A stretch of DNA of 33,789 nt from an uncultured Clostridia bacterium. GTDB lineage: Bacteria > Bacillota > Clostridia > TANB77 > CAG-508. The translations under genes were made by a program, and so were the position numbers. Location: the NCBI GenBank assembly GCA_947632835.1, contig CANRQI010000008.1:1-33789 (forward strand), read 5' to 3'. This document shows, one piece after another, positions 1-9,195 of this stretch (its first letter is position 1; each line of letters begins with the position of its first letter). The notes under the pieces were generated by a model. That model had not been told where the DNA came from and searched no databases. It worked only from the letters and a program-made list of their open reading frames with translations.

Positions 1-75
1 ATTCGAACCCACGGTAGGCTCACACCTACGCCAATTTTCAAGACTGGTGCCATAAACCAACTCGACCACCTCTCC
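1..75 (-). tRNA. tRNA-Ser(UGA), 3' end cut by window edge
   Basis: Read on the minus strand this starts GGAGAGG (acceptor stem). It has a D-arm, an anticodon loop CTTGAAA giving anticodon UGA, a long variable arm (GTAGGTGTGAGCCTAC pairs with itself) typical of tRNA-Ser, and the T-loop GGTTCGAAT at the window edge. The 3' acceptor half and CCA lie outside the window. The class II variable arm and the UGA anticodon make serine identity secure. Confidence 0.93.
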
Positions 76-105
76 ATGAAGCTATCTACACTAGCAACAC
101 ATATA

Positions 106-134
106 TATTAACACACTGCATTGGCTTTTGTCAA
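106..134 (-). promoter_or_regulatory. Promoter of tRNA-Ser
   Basis: On the minus strand TTGACA (positions 134-129) is followed after 17 bases by TTAATA (111-106), about 30 bases upstream of the tRNA 5' end. The -35 is perfect and the -10 is moderate, as expected of a sigma-A promoter. Confidence 0.6.
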
Positions 135-245
135 TAAGAAATTTATTTTTTTATTTAACTATTTAAAAATTTTTATTATTCACCACATTATTTTCAAATT
201 GCATTTTAACGTTTTTTTTACTTCAATAATATAACTTGTTTAAAT

Positions 246-287
246 AAAAATAAAAACTCCTTAAATTTGATTTTAAAGAGCTTTTTT
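246..287 (-). terminator. Probable terminator of the parA-parB-DUF4446 operon
   Basis: On the minus strand an AAAAGCTCTTTAAA arm pairs, with G-T wobbles, with a TTTAAGGAGTTTTT arm and is followed by a T-rich run. It lies about 90 bases after the DUF4446 stop. The rest of the 136-377 gap is AT-rich and shows no gene that I can see. Confidence 0.5.
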
Positions 288-377
288 ATTTAACAATTAT
301 AGTTCATTTATAAAAATATAATTTATAATGTCTTTTACTTATTTTTTATGTTTATACTAATTATAATTTATATTTAA

Positions 378-923
378 TTATTTTCCTTCTTTATATAATT
401 CATTACTCTTATGTTTTGCTATAAAATTTTTGCTTTGTTCAGCTATTTCTATTGCATCTTGTTCTTCACTAGATAATTGATATGTTGATACTCCATTTTT
501 TATTGGCTTCGCATAAATATTAGAAGACTCAGAACCATATAAACCATTAAAAACTACTCCATTATTATTTTTATCTAATAAAGCTATAGCAAAACTTAGA
601 TCACTTCCTACATCTTTAAAAGCATTATATCTAACTAATCCTATTTTTTGAATACATGATGCTAAATCATTATTTAACTTTGTATAATATCCTTTTATTT
701 CTATATTATCTTTTTGAATTTCTCTAACATCCATCAAATAACCTTTTAACATTTCATCTAAATTATTACCATTTCCCAATTTTTTCATAAATATAATATA
801 TTTTTTATTCATTAAATATATTTTTATAATACAAAATAAAACAATAATTACTAAAATTATATTTAAAAAAAATGATATTAATAAAAAATTATCTGTTTTT
901 ATAAATTCTAAAAGATTCTCCAT
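378..923 (-). CDS. DUF4446 family membrane-anchored protein
   Basis: The 181-aa protein has one N-terminal hydrophobic segment (about residues 13-37) followed by a charged, coiled-coil-like stretch and a globular C-terminal part containing YNAFKDVGSDLSFAIALLD, the recognisable core of DUF4446. Family knowledge: DUF4446 proteins often lie beside parA/parB in Clostridia and have no established biochemical function. Here the gene follows parB by 10 bases and is last in the parA-parB operon, so a role connected with chromosome segregation is a contextual inference. The ATG start is the only one ahead of the membrane segment. Confidence 0.8.
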   Translation of the reverse strand: MENLLEFIKTDNFLLISFFLNIILVIIVLFCIIKIYLMNKKYIIFMKKLGNGNNLDEMLKGYLMDVREIQKDNIEIKGYYTKLNNDLASCIQKIGLVRYNAFKDVGSDLSFAIALLDKNNNGVVFNGLYGSESSNIYAKPIKNGVSTYQLSSEEQDAIEIAEQSKNFIAKHKSNELYKEGK

Positions 924-933
924 TTAAACCGTC

Positions 934-1782
934 CTATCCTTTTATTAACTCTAAGATTCTTTCCAAATCATCATTTGAAGCATATTGTATAATAATTTTA
1001 CCCTTTTTTGGACCAGCATCTAATTTTACTTTAGTTCCAAAAAATCCTTGAAATGTATCTTCTATATCTCTAAATATTGCTTCATACTTCTCATCTTTTT
1101 TCTTCATTTTTTTATGAGTCTTTGCCCTTTTTTCTGCTTCACGAACTGTATCTCCAGATTCTATCATATTAAGAGCCATCTGATACTGTTTTTCATTATT
1201 TGGAATTGCCATTAATGCTTTACAATGTCCCTCTGTTAGTTTACCCTCAATAGCAAATTCTATAACCCTTTCATCTAAATTTAATATTCTTACAGAATTA
1301 GCTATACTACTTCTACTTTTTCCTAATATTTCAGATACTTGCTGTTGTGTTAAATTATATTCATCCATTAAAACCTTTATCCCTCTAGCTTTATCTATTG
1401 GATTCAAATCTTCTCTTTGTATGTTTTCTATTAATGAAATTTCTCTATTTCTTTGTTCATCATCATCTCTTACTATTGCTGGTATTTCAGTAATTCCTGC
1501 TTTTTTTGATGCTCTCCATCTTCTTTCTCCAGCTACTATTTGATAATAATTATCCTTTTTAGTTACAATTATTGGTTGAATAACACCATATTTTTTTATA
1601 GATTCTGCAAGTTCATCTATTGATTCTTCATTAAAAATTTTTCTTGCCTGTTCCTCATTTGGTTCAATTTCAATTAATTTTATACTTTGAATTAAATCAC
1701 CTTCAGGCTTTTCCTCTGCAATCACAGGTCCACCAAATAAAGCATCTAATCCTTTTCCTAAACCAGTTTTCTTATTATTCAT
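934..1782 (-). CDS. parB: ParB/Spo0J chromosome partitioning protein
   Basis: This 282-aa protein is the centromere-binding partner of ParA. It loads at parS near the origin and spreads as a CTP-dependent clamp. The N terminus LGKGLDALFGG (residues 8-18) is the ParA-stimulating peptide. The CTP-binding ParB/Srx motif GERRWR is at 85-90, and a helix-turn-helix (LTQQQVSEILGKSRSSI) follows near 143-160, with a C-terminal dimerisation region. Length and domain order are normal. It lies 15 bases downstream of parA in the same operon. A good parS candidate is found at 3651-3666. Confidence 0.97.
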   Translation of the reverse strand: MNNKKTGLGKGLDALFGGPVIAEEKPEGDLIQSIKLIEIEPNEEQARKIFNEESIDELAESIKKYGVIQPIIVTKKDNYYQIVAGERRWRASKKAGITEIPAIVRDDDEQRNREISLIENIQREDLNPIDKARGIKVLMDEYNLTQQQVSEILGKSRSSIANSVRILNLDERVIEFAIEGKLTEGHCKALMAIPNNEKQYQMALNMIESGDTVREAEKRAKTHKKMKKKDEKYEAIFRDIEDTFQGFFGTKVKLDAGPKKGKIIIQYASNDDLERILELIKG

Positions 1783-1797
1783 TATAATACCCTCCCA

Positions 1798-2565
1798 TTA
1801 TATTCCTTTATTATTAGATAAAACTTCTCTTGCAAGTTTTTCATAACATCTAGAACCTTTTGACTTTGGGTCATATAATGTTATTGGCATTCCAAAACTA
1901 GGTGCCTCACTAAGTTTTATATTCCTTGGAATTACCGTTTTATATACTTTATCATCAAAATATCTCTTAACTTCTCTTACAACTTGATTTGAAAGATTTG
2001 TTCTAACATCATACATTGTAAGTACAGCACCTTCAATCTCTAAAGATTTGTTAAGATGTCTTTTTACTAAATTAATTGTATTAATTAATTGTCCCAATCC
2101 TTCTAAAGCATAATATTCACACTGTACTGGTATCAAAACAGAATCAGCCGCAGTAAATGAATTTAATGTAATTAATCCCAATGATGGTGGACAATCAATA
2201 AAAACATAATCTACTCCACTTTTTATAACATCTAGTTTTTCTTTTAGTCTTTGTTCTCTAGACATTAGCGAAACCAATTCTACTTCTGCTCCCGCTAAAT
2301 TCATATTAGAAGGACATAATTTTAATGTTCCTATACAAGTATCTTGCAATGTTGATATTATGTCAACTCCATTTATCAATACATCATATAATGAACTTTC
2401 AACTTCTTTATCTATACCTAATCCACTTGTAGCATTACCTTGAGGATCTGCATCAATAAGAATAACTCTTTTACCTTTTTTAGCTAATATAGTGCTTAAA
2501 TTAACTGAAGTTGTAGTCTTTCCAACTCCTCCTTTTTGATTTGCAACAGCTATAATTTTCCCCAC
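1798..2565 (-). CDS. parA: ParA/Soj partitioning ATPase, GTG start
   Basis: The 255-aa deviant Walker A ATPase has the motif KGGVGKTT at residues 11-18, including the signature lysine at the first position. Switch I (DADPQGNAT) and Walker B (VFIDCPPSLGL) are intact. In this family ATP-dependent dimers bind DNA, and ParB triggers hydrolysis to segregate origins; Soj-like members also regulate DnaA. The start is GTG, preceded by a G-rich ribosome binding site. A sigma-A-like promoter lies just upstream, so parA is first in the parA-parB-DUF4446 operon. Confidence 0.97.
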   Translation of the reverse strand: MGKIIAVANQKGGVGKTTTSVNLSTILAKKGKRVILIDADPQGNATSGLGIDKEVESSLYDVLINGVDIISTLQDTCIGTLKLCPSNMNLAGAEVELVSLMSREQRLKEKLDVIKSGVDYVFIDCPPSLGLITLNSFTAADSVLIPVQCEYYALEGLGQLINTINLVKRHLNKSLEIEGAVLTMYDVRTNLSNQVVREVKRYFDDKVYKTVIPRNIKLSEAPSFGMPITLYDPKSKGSRCYEKLAREVLSNNKGI

Positions 2566-2591
2566 AATATGTCCCCCCTTTTATCACTATA

Positions 2592-2620
2592 ATAATATAA
2601 AAATTTGATAAATATGTCAA
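2592..2620 (-). promoter_or_regulatory. Promoter of the parA operon
   Basis: On the minus strand TTGACA (2620-2615), 17 bases, then TATTAT (2597-2592). It lies 27 bases before the parA GTG and after the rsmG terminator, so parAB has its own promoter. Confidence 0.65.
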
Positions 2621-2640
2621 TGTATTTGAATAAAAAAATA

Positions 2641-2670
2641 AAAAAAATTATCCTATAGGATAATTTTTTA
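2641..2670 (-). terminator. Terminator after rsmG
   Basis: A perfect palindrome AAAATTATCCTA/TAGGATAATTTT is followed on the minus strand by a T-rich tract. The stem begins at the rsmG stop codon (2668-2670). It ends the mnmE-mnmG-rsmG transcription unit before the parA promoter. Confidence 0.75.
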
Positions 2671-3405
2671 TTTTAATGGATTAATTATTGGTTTATTTTG
2701 ACCTCGAGGATATTTTAATGATGTTTCTTTTATTTTTTTTATAATTATTATATTTCTTTCTATTTCATTATCTATTTTAAATTTCTCAACATTTTCTACT
2801 ATTCCACCTAAAATTTTTATAGCATTTCTACTATTTTCTAATTCTTCCTCATAATTTGGTCCTTTCATACAAATAACTTTTCCAGAAATTTTCACAAAAG
2901 GTAATAAATATTCTACCAAAGTTGTCATATTTGCAACAGCTCTAGAAATAGCTACATCAAATTGCTCTCTATACCTTTTATCTTTTGCTAATTCTTCAGC
3001 TCTTATATGTAATGCCTCTATATTTTCTAACTTTAATTCACTTATAATATTATTTAAAACATTTACTTTTTTATTTACAGAATCAATTAATGTTATATTC
3101 AAATCTTCATATATAAGTTTTAATGGTATACCTGGAAATCCCGCACCAGTTCCAACGTCTATTACTCTATCATTTTCCTTAATAAAATTACTAATAGTTA
3201 ATGAGTCAATAAAATGTTTCACAATAAACTCTTTTTCATTTTTAATAGCAGTAACATTTATTTTTTCATTCCAATCTAATAATAATTTCATATATTTAAA
3301 AAATAATTTTTGATTTTTTATTTCTATATTATTGTTTAAAGCTTCTGAATTAAAAAAATCTTTAAATTCATCATATTCCATATTATTTAAAAAATTCCTT
3401 TCCAT
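2668..3405 (-). CDS. rsmG: RsmG, 16S rRNA (guanine-N7) methyltransferase
   Basis: This 245-aa Rossmann-fold methyltransferase is expected to methylate the N7 of G527 of 16S rRNA (E. coli numbering) using SAM. The SAM-binding motif VIDVGTGAGFPG is near residues 84-95, and the GAGFPGIPL signature is typical of GidB/RsmG. The N terminus is slightly extended. The ATG overlaps the mnmG stop by one base (TAATG), so the two are translationally coupled. A second ATG 18 bases further in is possible, but the overlap favours the first. Confidence 0.94.
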   Translation of the reverse strand: MERNFLNNMEYDEFKDFFNSEALNNNIEIKNQKLFFKYMKLLLDWNEKINVTAIKNEKEFIVKHFIDSLTISNFIKENDRVIDVGTGAGFPGIPLKLIYEDLNITLIDSVNKKVNVLNNIISELKLENIEALHIRAEELAKDKRYREQFDVAISRAVANMTTLVEYLLPFVKISGKVICMKGPNYEEELENSRNAIKILGGIVENVEKFKIDNEIERNIIIIKKIKETSLKYPRGQNKPIINPLK

Positions 3406-5273
3406 TATTTTTTACTTTGTAAATAAATTAATAAAACAGAAATATCTGCTGGTGAAACACCAGATATTCTCGAAGCTTGTCCTATTGAATATGGTTTATA
3501 TTTATTCAATTTTTGTCTTGCTTCCAATCTGAGTCCTTTTATTTCATCATAATTAATATCTTCTGATAATAATTTTTTTTCTAATTTTTTAAAAGATTCA
3601 ACTTGCTTTTCTTCTAATTTTATATATCCATCATATTTTATCATAATTTCTGTTTCACGTGTAACTTGTTTGTCAAGAATTGGTCTATTTTTATCAATCA
3701 TTGCTAATTTTTCATAATTTATTTCTGTTCTTTTTAATAATTCTGAAAGTTTAACACCACTTGTTACTTCAGATGTTCCATTTTCCCTTAAAAATTTATT
3801 TAATTCTTCTGTTGGTTTTATATTAGTAGAATTTAATCTTTCAATTTCTCTTTTAATTTTATCTTTTTTCTCTAAAAATTTATTATATCTTTCATCTGAA
3901 ATAAGACCTATTTCATGACCTATTTCAGTTAATCTTAAATCTGCATTATCTTGTCTCAAAAGAAGTCTATATTCTGCTCTTGAAGTCATCATTCTATATG
4001 GCTCCATAGTACTTTTGGTTACTATATCATCTATCAAAACTCCTATATACGCTTGACTTCTATCTAAAATTATAGGCTCTTTTCCTTGAATTTTTCTACT
4101 TGCATTTATTCCAGCCATAATTCCTTGAGCAGCTGCCTCTTCATATCCAGATGTACCATTAACTTGTCCCGCAAAGAACAATCCACTAATTTTCTTTAAT
4201 TCTAACGAACTCTTAAGCTGTGAAGGTTCAATTGCATCATATTCAATAGCATAAGCTGGTCTAGTAAATTCTGCATTCTCTAACCCTGGTAAAGTTCTAT
4301 ACATTTCTATTTGTACATCTTCTGGAAGCGATGAACTCATTCCTTGTATATACATTTCATCAGTATCTAAACCTATTGGTTCAACAAATATCTGATGTCT
4401 TTCTTTATCCGCAAATCTAACCACTTTATCTTCTATTGATGGACAGTATCTTGGACCTGTACCTTCAATCATTCCTGCATATAATGGCGAACGTTGTAAA
4501 TTATTTCGAATTATTTCATGAGTTCTTTCATTAGTATATGTAAGATAACAAGCAACTTGTTTGCTATTTACTTGTGTATCTTCAAAAGAAAATGGTTCTA
4601 CATTATCATCCCCATATTGTATCTCCATTTTAGAAAAATCAATACTATTTTTATTTATTCTTGCAGGAGTTCCAGTTTTAAATCTTTGAATTTTTATTCC
4701 TGCATTTTTTAACACCTCTGACAATTTATTTGATGGAAAAACTCCATCAGGCCCACTTTCAAAAGAATTTTCACCTATAAATATTTTTCCTTTTAAATAT
4801 GTTCCAGTTGCAACAATTATAGCTTTTACATTATATATAGCTCCAATGTTCGTTGTTAAACTTTTTACTTTTCCATCTTCAAACTTTATATCTACAATCT
4901 CTGCTTGTTTTAAAAATAGATTTTTTTGCTTTTCTAATGTATGTTTCATTTCCATTTGATATCTTTTTCTATCAGCTTGTGCTCTTAAAGAATGTACTGC
5001 TGGACCTTTAGATGTATTTAACATCTTTAATTGTATTAATGTTTTGTCTGTATTTTTACCCATTTCACCACCTAGTGCATCTATTTCTCTAACTAAATGA
5101 CCTTTTGAGGATCCTCCAATATGTGGATTACATGGCATATTTGCTACACATTCTAAACTAATTGAAAATAACAATGTTTTCATTCCAAGCCTACTACTAG
5201 CTAAAGCAGCTTCACATCCAGCATGTCCTGCACCAATTACTGCAACATCATAATCTCCTGCAATATAACTCAT
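3405..5273 (-). CDS. mnmG: MnmG/GidA, tRNA wobble-uridine modification FAD enzyme
   Basis: The 622-aa protein is, with MnmE, expected to form 5-carboxymethylaminomethyl-uridine at tRNA position 34. The FAD-binding GAGHAG motif is at residues 14-19. The [12 protein letters not shown] active-site region, the [13 protein letters not shown] block and the C-terminal helical MnmE-interaction domain are all present. Length is normal. It lies 223 bases downstream of mnmE and is coupled to rsmG. The coding sequence also carries a parS-like site (3651-3666). Confidence 0.97.
   Translation of the reverse strand: MSYIAGDYDVAVIGAGHAGCEAALASSRLGMKTLLFSISLECVANMPCNPHIGGSSKGHLVREIDALGGEMGKNTDKTLIQLKMLNTSKGPAVHSLRAQADRKRYQMEMKHTLEKQKNLFLKQAEIVDIKFEDGKVKSLTTNIGAIYNVKAIIVATGTYLKGKIFIGENSFESGPDGVFPSNKLSEVLKNAGIKIQRFKTGTPARINKNSIDFSKMEIQYGDDNVEPFSFEDTQVNSKQVACYLTYTNERTHEIIRNNLQRSPLYAGMIEGTGPRYCPSIEDKVVRFADKERHQIFVEPIGLDTDEMYIQGMSSSLPEDVQIEMYRTLPGLENAEFTRPAYAIEYDAIEPSQLKSSLELKKISGLFFAGQVNGTSGYEEAAAQGIMAGINASRKIQGKEPIILDRSQAYIGVLIDDIVTKSTMEPYRMMTSRAEYRLLLRQDNADLRLTEIGHEIGLISDERYNKFLEKKDKIKREIERLNSTNIKPTEELNKFLRENGTSEVTSGVKLSELLKRTEINYEKLAMIDKNRPILDKQVTRETEIMIKYDGYIKLEEKQVESFKKLEKKLLSEDINYDEIKGLRLEARQKLNKYKPYSIGQASRISGVSPADISVLLIYLQSKK
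3651..3666. promoter_or_regulatory. Candidate parS site (ParB binding) inside mnmG
   Basis: The sequence TGTTTCACGTGTAACT matches 14 of 16 bases of the Firmicute parS consensus TGTTTCACGTGAAACA, including the whole left half and the central CACGTG. It lies about 6 kb from dnaA, in the same segment as parA/parB, where parS sites are usual. Confidence 0.7.
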
Positions 5274-5496
5274 ATTTTTTATACCCTTTCTTTCTATTTT
5301 TTAATATTTATTTTTTTTTATTTTTTTACAATTATATTTTCTCAAACACTATTATTTACTGAATTTTATTTTAATTATTTTTCATGTTTCTACATGGAAC
5401 AAAATCATCTGTTCGTAAAAACTCTTGTTTGTAATCAAAATTATTTTTTATTAATTTTATAACCCTTATTTCCCTAAGTGAATAATTTTTTTATAT

Positions 5497-6858
5497 TTAT
5501 TTTCCAAGACAAAATTTTGAAAAAATTTCATTTATAATATCCTCTGTTACAGATTCACCTGTTATTTTTCCTAAATCCTCTAAAATTTCTTTTATACCGC
5601 TTGAAATAATATCTACAGGCATGTTTTCAGCAATTGTTCTTCGGCAAATATCTATATTTTTTCTAGCATTTTTTATTAAAAATTTATGTCTATTATTACT
5701 TACTATTAATTCACCATTATTTGCAATTTCATTAAAATTAAATATTTCTGAAATTTTATTATAAAGATCCCCTAGGCCTTCCCCATTTTTTACAGACATT
5801 TTTATTATTGGTTTATTTATTTCTTTTATTTTTTCATAATTTATTTTATTTTCTAAATCTATTTTATTTAAAATTATTATTGAATTTTTATTTTTTGCTA
5901 AATTTAATATTTTATAATCTTCTTCATTTAATTCCCTTGAAACATCAAATATACAAATAATTATATCACTTTTTTCTGCTTTTTCTATAGATTTTTTTAC
6001 ACCTATTTTTTCTATTTCATCGTTGCTTTCCCTTATTCCCGCAGTATCAATTATTTTTAAAGGTATACCATTTATTGAAATAAATTCTTCTATAGTATCT
6101 CTTGTAGTTCCTTCTATATCAGTAATAATAGCTCTTTCTTCATTTAATATTAAATTTAATAGTGAAGATTTACCAGCATTTGGCCTCCCTAAAATAACTG
6201 TAGAAAGTCCTTCTCTTAGTATTTTTCCATTATAAAAACTATTTTCTAATTTTTCTAATTTTTTATCTATTTTATCTAAAAATAATAATATTTTTTTATT
6301 AGAAATTTCTTCTATATCGTACTCTGGATAATCTATAGAAGCTTCTATATCAGCCATTATAGACAATATATCTTTTCTTATTTCTTTTATATAATTAGAT
6401 AATCCTCCATCTAATTGTTCCACAGAAATCTTTGCTTCTTTATCTGTTTTTGAATTAATAATATCTGCAACTGCCTCAGCTTGTACTAAATCAATTCTAC
6501 CATTTAAAAAAGCTTTTTTAGTAAATTCTCCTGGTTCTGCTAAAATTGCTCCATTTTCCAAACAAATTTCCAATATTTTATTAATTATTACTGTTCCACC
6601 ATGTGAATTTATTTCACACATATTTTCTGTTGTATAACTTTTTGGAGCTTTAAAATATGAAACTAATACTTCATCAATTATTTCTCCATTTTTATCAATA
6701 ATATTACCATATTTTATCCTATATCCTTCTATTTCTGAACTTTTATTTTTAGGTTTAAAAAATTTATTTAATATTTCAAATGAATTTTCACCACTCATTC
6801 TTATAATTCCAATACCTCCAACACCAGGTGCTGTAGAAATTGCTACAATCGTATTCAC
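5497..6858 (-). CDS. mnmE: MnmE/TrmE, tRNA modification GTPase, GTG start
   Basis: The 453-aa GTPase partners MnmG in wobble uridine modification. The N-terminal tetrahydrofolate-binding domain is followed by an internal Ras-like G domain: G1 GRPNAGKSS, G2 TTRD, G3 DTAG, G4 NKID. The C terminus ends in CLGK, the conserved C-x-G-K tail with the functional cysteine. The start is GTG with GAAAGGAG 7 bases upstream. A terminator separates it from jag. The 223 bases between mnmE and mnmG hold no gene that I recognise. Confidence 0.97.
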   Translation of the reverse strand: MNTIVAISTAPGVGGIGIIRMSGENSFEILNKFFKPKNKSSEIEGYRIKYGNIIDKNGEIIDEVLVSYFKAPKSYTTENMCEINSHGGTVIINKILEICLENGAILAEPGEFTKKAFLNGRIDLVQAEAVADIINSKTDKEAKISVEQLDGGLSNYIKEIRKDILSIMADIEASIDYPEYDIEEISNKKILLFLDKIDKKLEKLENSFYNGKILREGLSTVILGRPNAGKSSLLNLILNEERAIITDIEGTTRDTIEEFISINGIPLKIIDTAGIRESNDEIEKIGVKKSIEKAEKSDIIICIFDVSRELNEEDYKILNLAKNKNSIIILNKIDLENKINYEKIKEINKPIIKMSVKNGEGLGDLYNKISEIFNFNEIANNGELIVSNNRHKFLIKNARKNIDICRRTIAENMPVDIISSGIKEILEDLGKITGESVTEDIINEIFSKFCLGK

Positions 6859-6875
6859 TTTAATACTCCTTTCAA

Positions 6876-6927
6876 AATAAAAAAGCCAAAATGAGTATAA
6901 TTTAAAAATTAAATCCTCACTTTGACT
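6876..6927 (-). terminator. Terminator between jag and mnmE
   Basis: On the minus strand AGTCAAAGTGAG (6927-6916) pairs with CTCATTTTGGCT (6895-6884), 12 pairs with G-T wobbles, followed by a T run. It lies immediately upstream of the mnmE ribosome binding site and could act as a terminator or attenuator between rnpA-yidC-jag and mnmE. Confidence 0.65.
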
Positions 6928-6935
6928 TCAGATTT

Positions 6936-7631
6936 TTATTTTTTTAAAGAAACAACTATTTTTCTATATGGTTCCTCTCCAATACTATGTGTTTGAACTT
7001 TTTCATTATCTTGTAATTTTAAATGAATAATTTTTCTCTCATAAGCTGACATAGGTTCTAATGTTATAGGTTTTCTAGTTTTTATAACACTTCCTGCTAT
7101 TTTCGTAGCTAGATTTTCTAAATCTCTTTCTCTTTTCTCTCTATAGCCAGAAATATTTAATAATACTTTTATTCTTCCATCCATATCTTTACTTACTACA
7201 TTTGTTAAAATAGTCTGCAAACTATTTAATACTTCTCCCCTATATCCTATTAAATATCCTGTATTTTCACCTGTTATATCAACCGAAACATTATTTTCTT
7301 TTATTTCAATATTATAAGTTAAATTTTTATTTTGAAGATTTTTAAAAAATTCATCTAAAAAATTGGTTATTCTTTGTTTAATTTCATCTTCATTAAATTC
7401 AACTTTAATTTCCTTTTTCGTTTGTACATTTTTTTCATTATTATTTGTTTTTTCTTCTTTCAATGTCATTTCTACTTTAACAACTCTAGGAGTTAAAATA
7501 CTAAAAAAGCTTCTTTTTTCTTCAGTTTCTAATACTTTTATATCTACTTTGTTTTTTGAAACTTTTAATTCTTGTAAACCTTTTTCAATAGCTTCATTTG
7601 TAGTTTTTCCCTCAAATATATATGTATCCAT
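6936..7631 (-). CDS. jag: Jag/KhpB RNA-binding protein (Jag-N, KH, R3H)
   Basis: The 231-aa protein has an N-terminal Jag domain (residues 1-58, YIFEGKTTNEAIEKGL). A lysine- and glutamate-rich linker follows, then a KH domain with the loop LIGYRGE, and a C-terminal R3H domain (RKIIHLKLQ). Family members (KhpB/EloR) bind RNA and affect cell elongation and division in Firmicutes. It follows yidC by 35 bases, the conserved rnpA-yidD-yidC-jag order. Length and domain order are normal. Confidence 0.93.
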   Translation of the reverse strand: MDTYIFEGKTTNEAIEKGLQELKVSKNKVDIKVLETEEKRSFFSILTPRVVKVEMTLKEEKTNNNEKNVQTKKEIKVEFNEDEIKQRITNFLDEFFKNLQNKNLTYNIEIKENNVSVDITGENTGYLIGYRGEVLNSLQTILTNVVSKDMDGRIKVLLNISGYREKRERDLENLATKIAGSVIKTRKPITLEPMSAYERKIIHLKLQDNEKVQTHSIGEEPYRKIVVSLKK

Positions 7632-7666
7632 TATTTTCTCCTTTCTGAAGATTATTCTATTAAGTT

Positions 7667-8551
7667 TTATTCCTTCACAGTTTTATCAACAATCAATCTC
7701 TCTAGTATCATTAGTAAATTACTAATAAACCAATATAATGCTAGTCCCAAAGGAGCTATTAAAGCTATACTTACTGTCATAATAGGCATCATATATGACA
7801 TAGTTTTATTCATTGATTCCATTGCATCCATTTCGTCTTTATTATTTTCAACTTTTATTAATTTTTCTTCATTTTTTAATTTTTCATTTGCTTCACTAGA
7901 AATAACTTCTTCTTTTTTATTTCTTTTTGACGTTAAACTCGTAGTAATTTTCATTGAAACTATAGATGTTATAACATATAATATTGGTATTATAAATACC
8001 TTTGGATTTGAATAATCTTTTGTTGGTATATCACCTAGATCTAATCCTAAAAAATTCATATTAAGATTTATATCTTTGTGCTTATTCCCTAATTGTTTAA
8101 TCATAGCTATTTCTGTATAATTTACATTTGAATCTTCTAATTCAGCTTTATATCCACCTTTATTATCTTTTCCATACAACGTTTCATTTGAAATATGTTT
8201 CATATATGTAAGTGGATTACTTACCAAAATAAACATGGCTACTACTATAACAATTTGCAAAATTGAACCTAAACAACCACTGAATGGATTCATATTTTCC
8301 TCAGTATATAAATTTCTAACCTCTTCATTGAATCTAACAGGATCGTTTGAATATTTATCTTGCAGTTCTTTTAGTTTTTCTTGTAATTTTGCTGTTTTTT
8401 TCATAGTTTTTTGTTGTTTTAAATTAATTGGTAATAAAATTAACCTAAGTAATATAGTAAATATAATTATCGCTAATCCATAATTATTTACAATATTATA
8501 AACAAAATTTAAAACATAACCAAAAATATTCGCAAAAAATTTAAACATCAC
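7667..8551 (-). CDS. yidC: YidC/Oxa1 membrane protein insertase
   Basis: The 294-aa inner-membrane insertase has several hydrophobic segments: about residues 5-35, 93-112, 186-205, 250-285. The amphipathic cytoplasmic loop (KTMKKTAKLQEKLKELQDKY) is typical of YidC between the first two conserved membrane helices. The C-terminal ALYWFISNLLMILERLIV is the family's last helix. There is no lipobox, unlike SpoIIIJ-type members. A GAAAGGAA ribosome binding site precedes the ATG. It lies just downstream of yidD. Confidence 0.93.
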   Translation of the reverse strand: MMFKFFANIFGYVLNFVYNIVNNYGLAIIIFTILLRLILLPINLKQQKTMKKTAKLQEKLKELQDKYSNDPVRFNEEVRNLYTEENMNPFSGCLGSILQIVIVVAMFILVSNPLTYMKHISNETLYGKDNKGGYKAELEDSNVNYTEIAMIKQLGNKHKDINLNMNFLGLDLGDIPTKDYSNPKVFIIPILYVITSIVSMKITTSLTSKRNKKEEVISSEANEKLKNEEKLIKVENNKDEMDAMESMNKTMSYMMPIMTVSIALIAPLGLALYWFISNLLMILERLIVDKTVKE

Positions 8552-8565
8552 ACCATTCCTTTCTT

Positions 8566-8785
8566 CTACTTTAAAGGGTCATATCCCCCTTTAGAAAAAG
8601 GATTACACTTTAAAATTCTCTTTACTCCTAAAAATATACCGTTTAAATACTCCATATTTTTCTATGGCCTGTTTCATATATTCAGAGCACGTTGGCTCAT
8701 ATTTACAATGTACTCCATGTGCCTCAAACCATGGTGAAATAGATTTTTTATAAAATTCTATTAATTTAATTAATATTTTCTTCAT
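8566..8785 (-). CDS. yidD: YidD membrane insertion factor, frame broken by one base at a CGG codon
   Basis: The first frame gives [19 protein letters not shown], then [21 protein letters not shown], a clear YidD. It then leaves the family and stops at 8603 after 60 aa. Skipping one base at the CGG codon at 8641-8639 restores [12 protein letters not shown], the conserved YidD C terminus, ending at TAG 8568-8566 (72 aa, normal length). YidD assists YidC-dependent membrane insertion. The start overlaps rnpA by 20 bases. This could be a real +1 frameshift, a recent mutation, or a sequence error; see findings. Confidence 0.85.
8639..8641 (-). other. Putative +1 frameshift site in yidD (AAA CGG U)
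   Basis: On the minus strand the zero frame reads TTT AAA CGG TAT. Omitting the C gives TTT AAA GGT ATA and the family-consistent sequence [16 protein letters not shown]. The same arrangement, CGG followed by T, occurs at the virB4 break. Confidence 0.55.
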
Positions 8786-9128
8786 TTAAAATACCCGATT
8801 TTTTAAATAATTTTAACATATCATTTTTTATATCATAAAAATTAATATTTATAGTTTCATTTATTTTATTTTTATTAATAATAAATAAAATACTATATCC
8901 ACTTTTTAAATTATTTTCAAAATTTTTATAATTTTCTTTTATTAATCTTTTAAAATGATTTCTAACAACTGCTTTTCCCTGCTTTTTAGAAATTGCAATT
9001 GCTAACCTATTATAATTTTTACTATTTTTTAAAATATACATATTTATATATTCACAATAAAAACCTTTTCCCTTATTTAAAAGTTTCTTAAATTCATAAC
9101 TCTTTTTTATCATTATTGTTTTATTCAT
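8766..9128 (-). CDS. rnpA: RnpA, protein subunit of ribonuclease P
   Basis: The 120-aa basic protein binds RNase P RNA for tRNA 5' maturation. The signature RNHFKRLIKENY (variant of RNRxKRxxRE) is followed by a hydrophobic strand, and the N terminus has KKSYEFKKLLNKGKGF as in the family. I chose the internal ATG at 9128. The longer frame opening at 9182 would begin inside a perfect DnaA box and add 18 residues atypical of RnpA. It lies downstream of rpmH and overlaps yidD. Confidence 0.9.
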   Translation of the reverse strand: MNKTIMIKKSYEFKKLLNKGKGFYCEYINMYILKNSKNYNRLAIAISKKQGKAVVRNHFKRLIKENYKNFENNLKSGYSILFIINKNKINETININFYDIKNDMLKLFKKSGILNEENIN

Positions 9129-9172
9129 TTTATAAAAAACCACTACCCTACTTTTTCTAGGAATTTTAAAAG

Positions 9173-9181
9173 TTATCCACA
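9173..9181. promoter_or_regulatory. Perfect DnaA box upstream of rnpA
   Basis: TTATCCACA on the plus strand. It lies in the rpmH-rnpA gap and could let DnaA affect transcription of rnpA, or be part of the wider DnaA-box halo around oriC. Confidence 0.7.
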
Positions 9182-9195
9182 ACCTACTATTATAT

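Noticed and set aside
5385..5401. TGTTTC-TACAT-GGAACA as a second parS site between mnmE and mnmG
   Set aside because: It is 17 bases long with a changed centre and right half; too far from the consensus to call.
8179..8194. parS-like CGTTTCATTTGAAATA inside yidC
   Set aside because: Four mismatches including the central CG; such matches are expected by chance in AT-rich DNA.
9129..9182. Longer rnpA start at 9182
   Set aside because: The start codon would lie against the DnaA box, lacks a binding site, and the added residues do not resemble RnpA.
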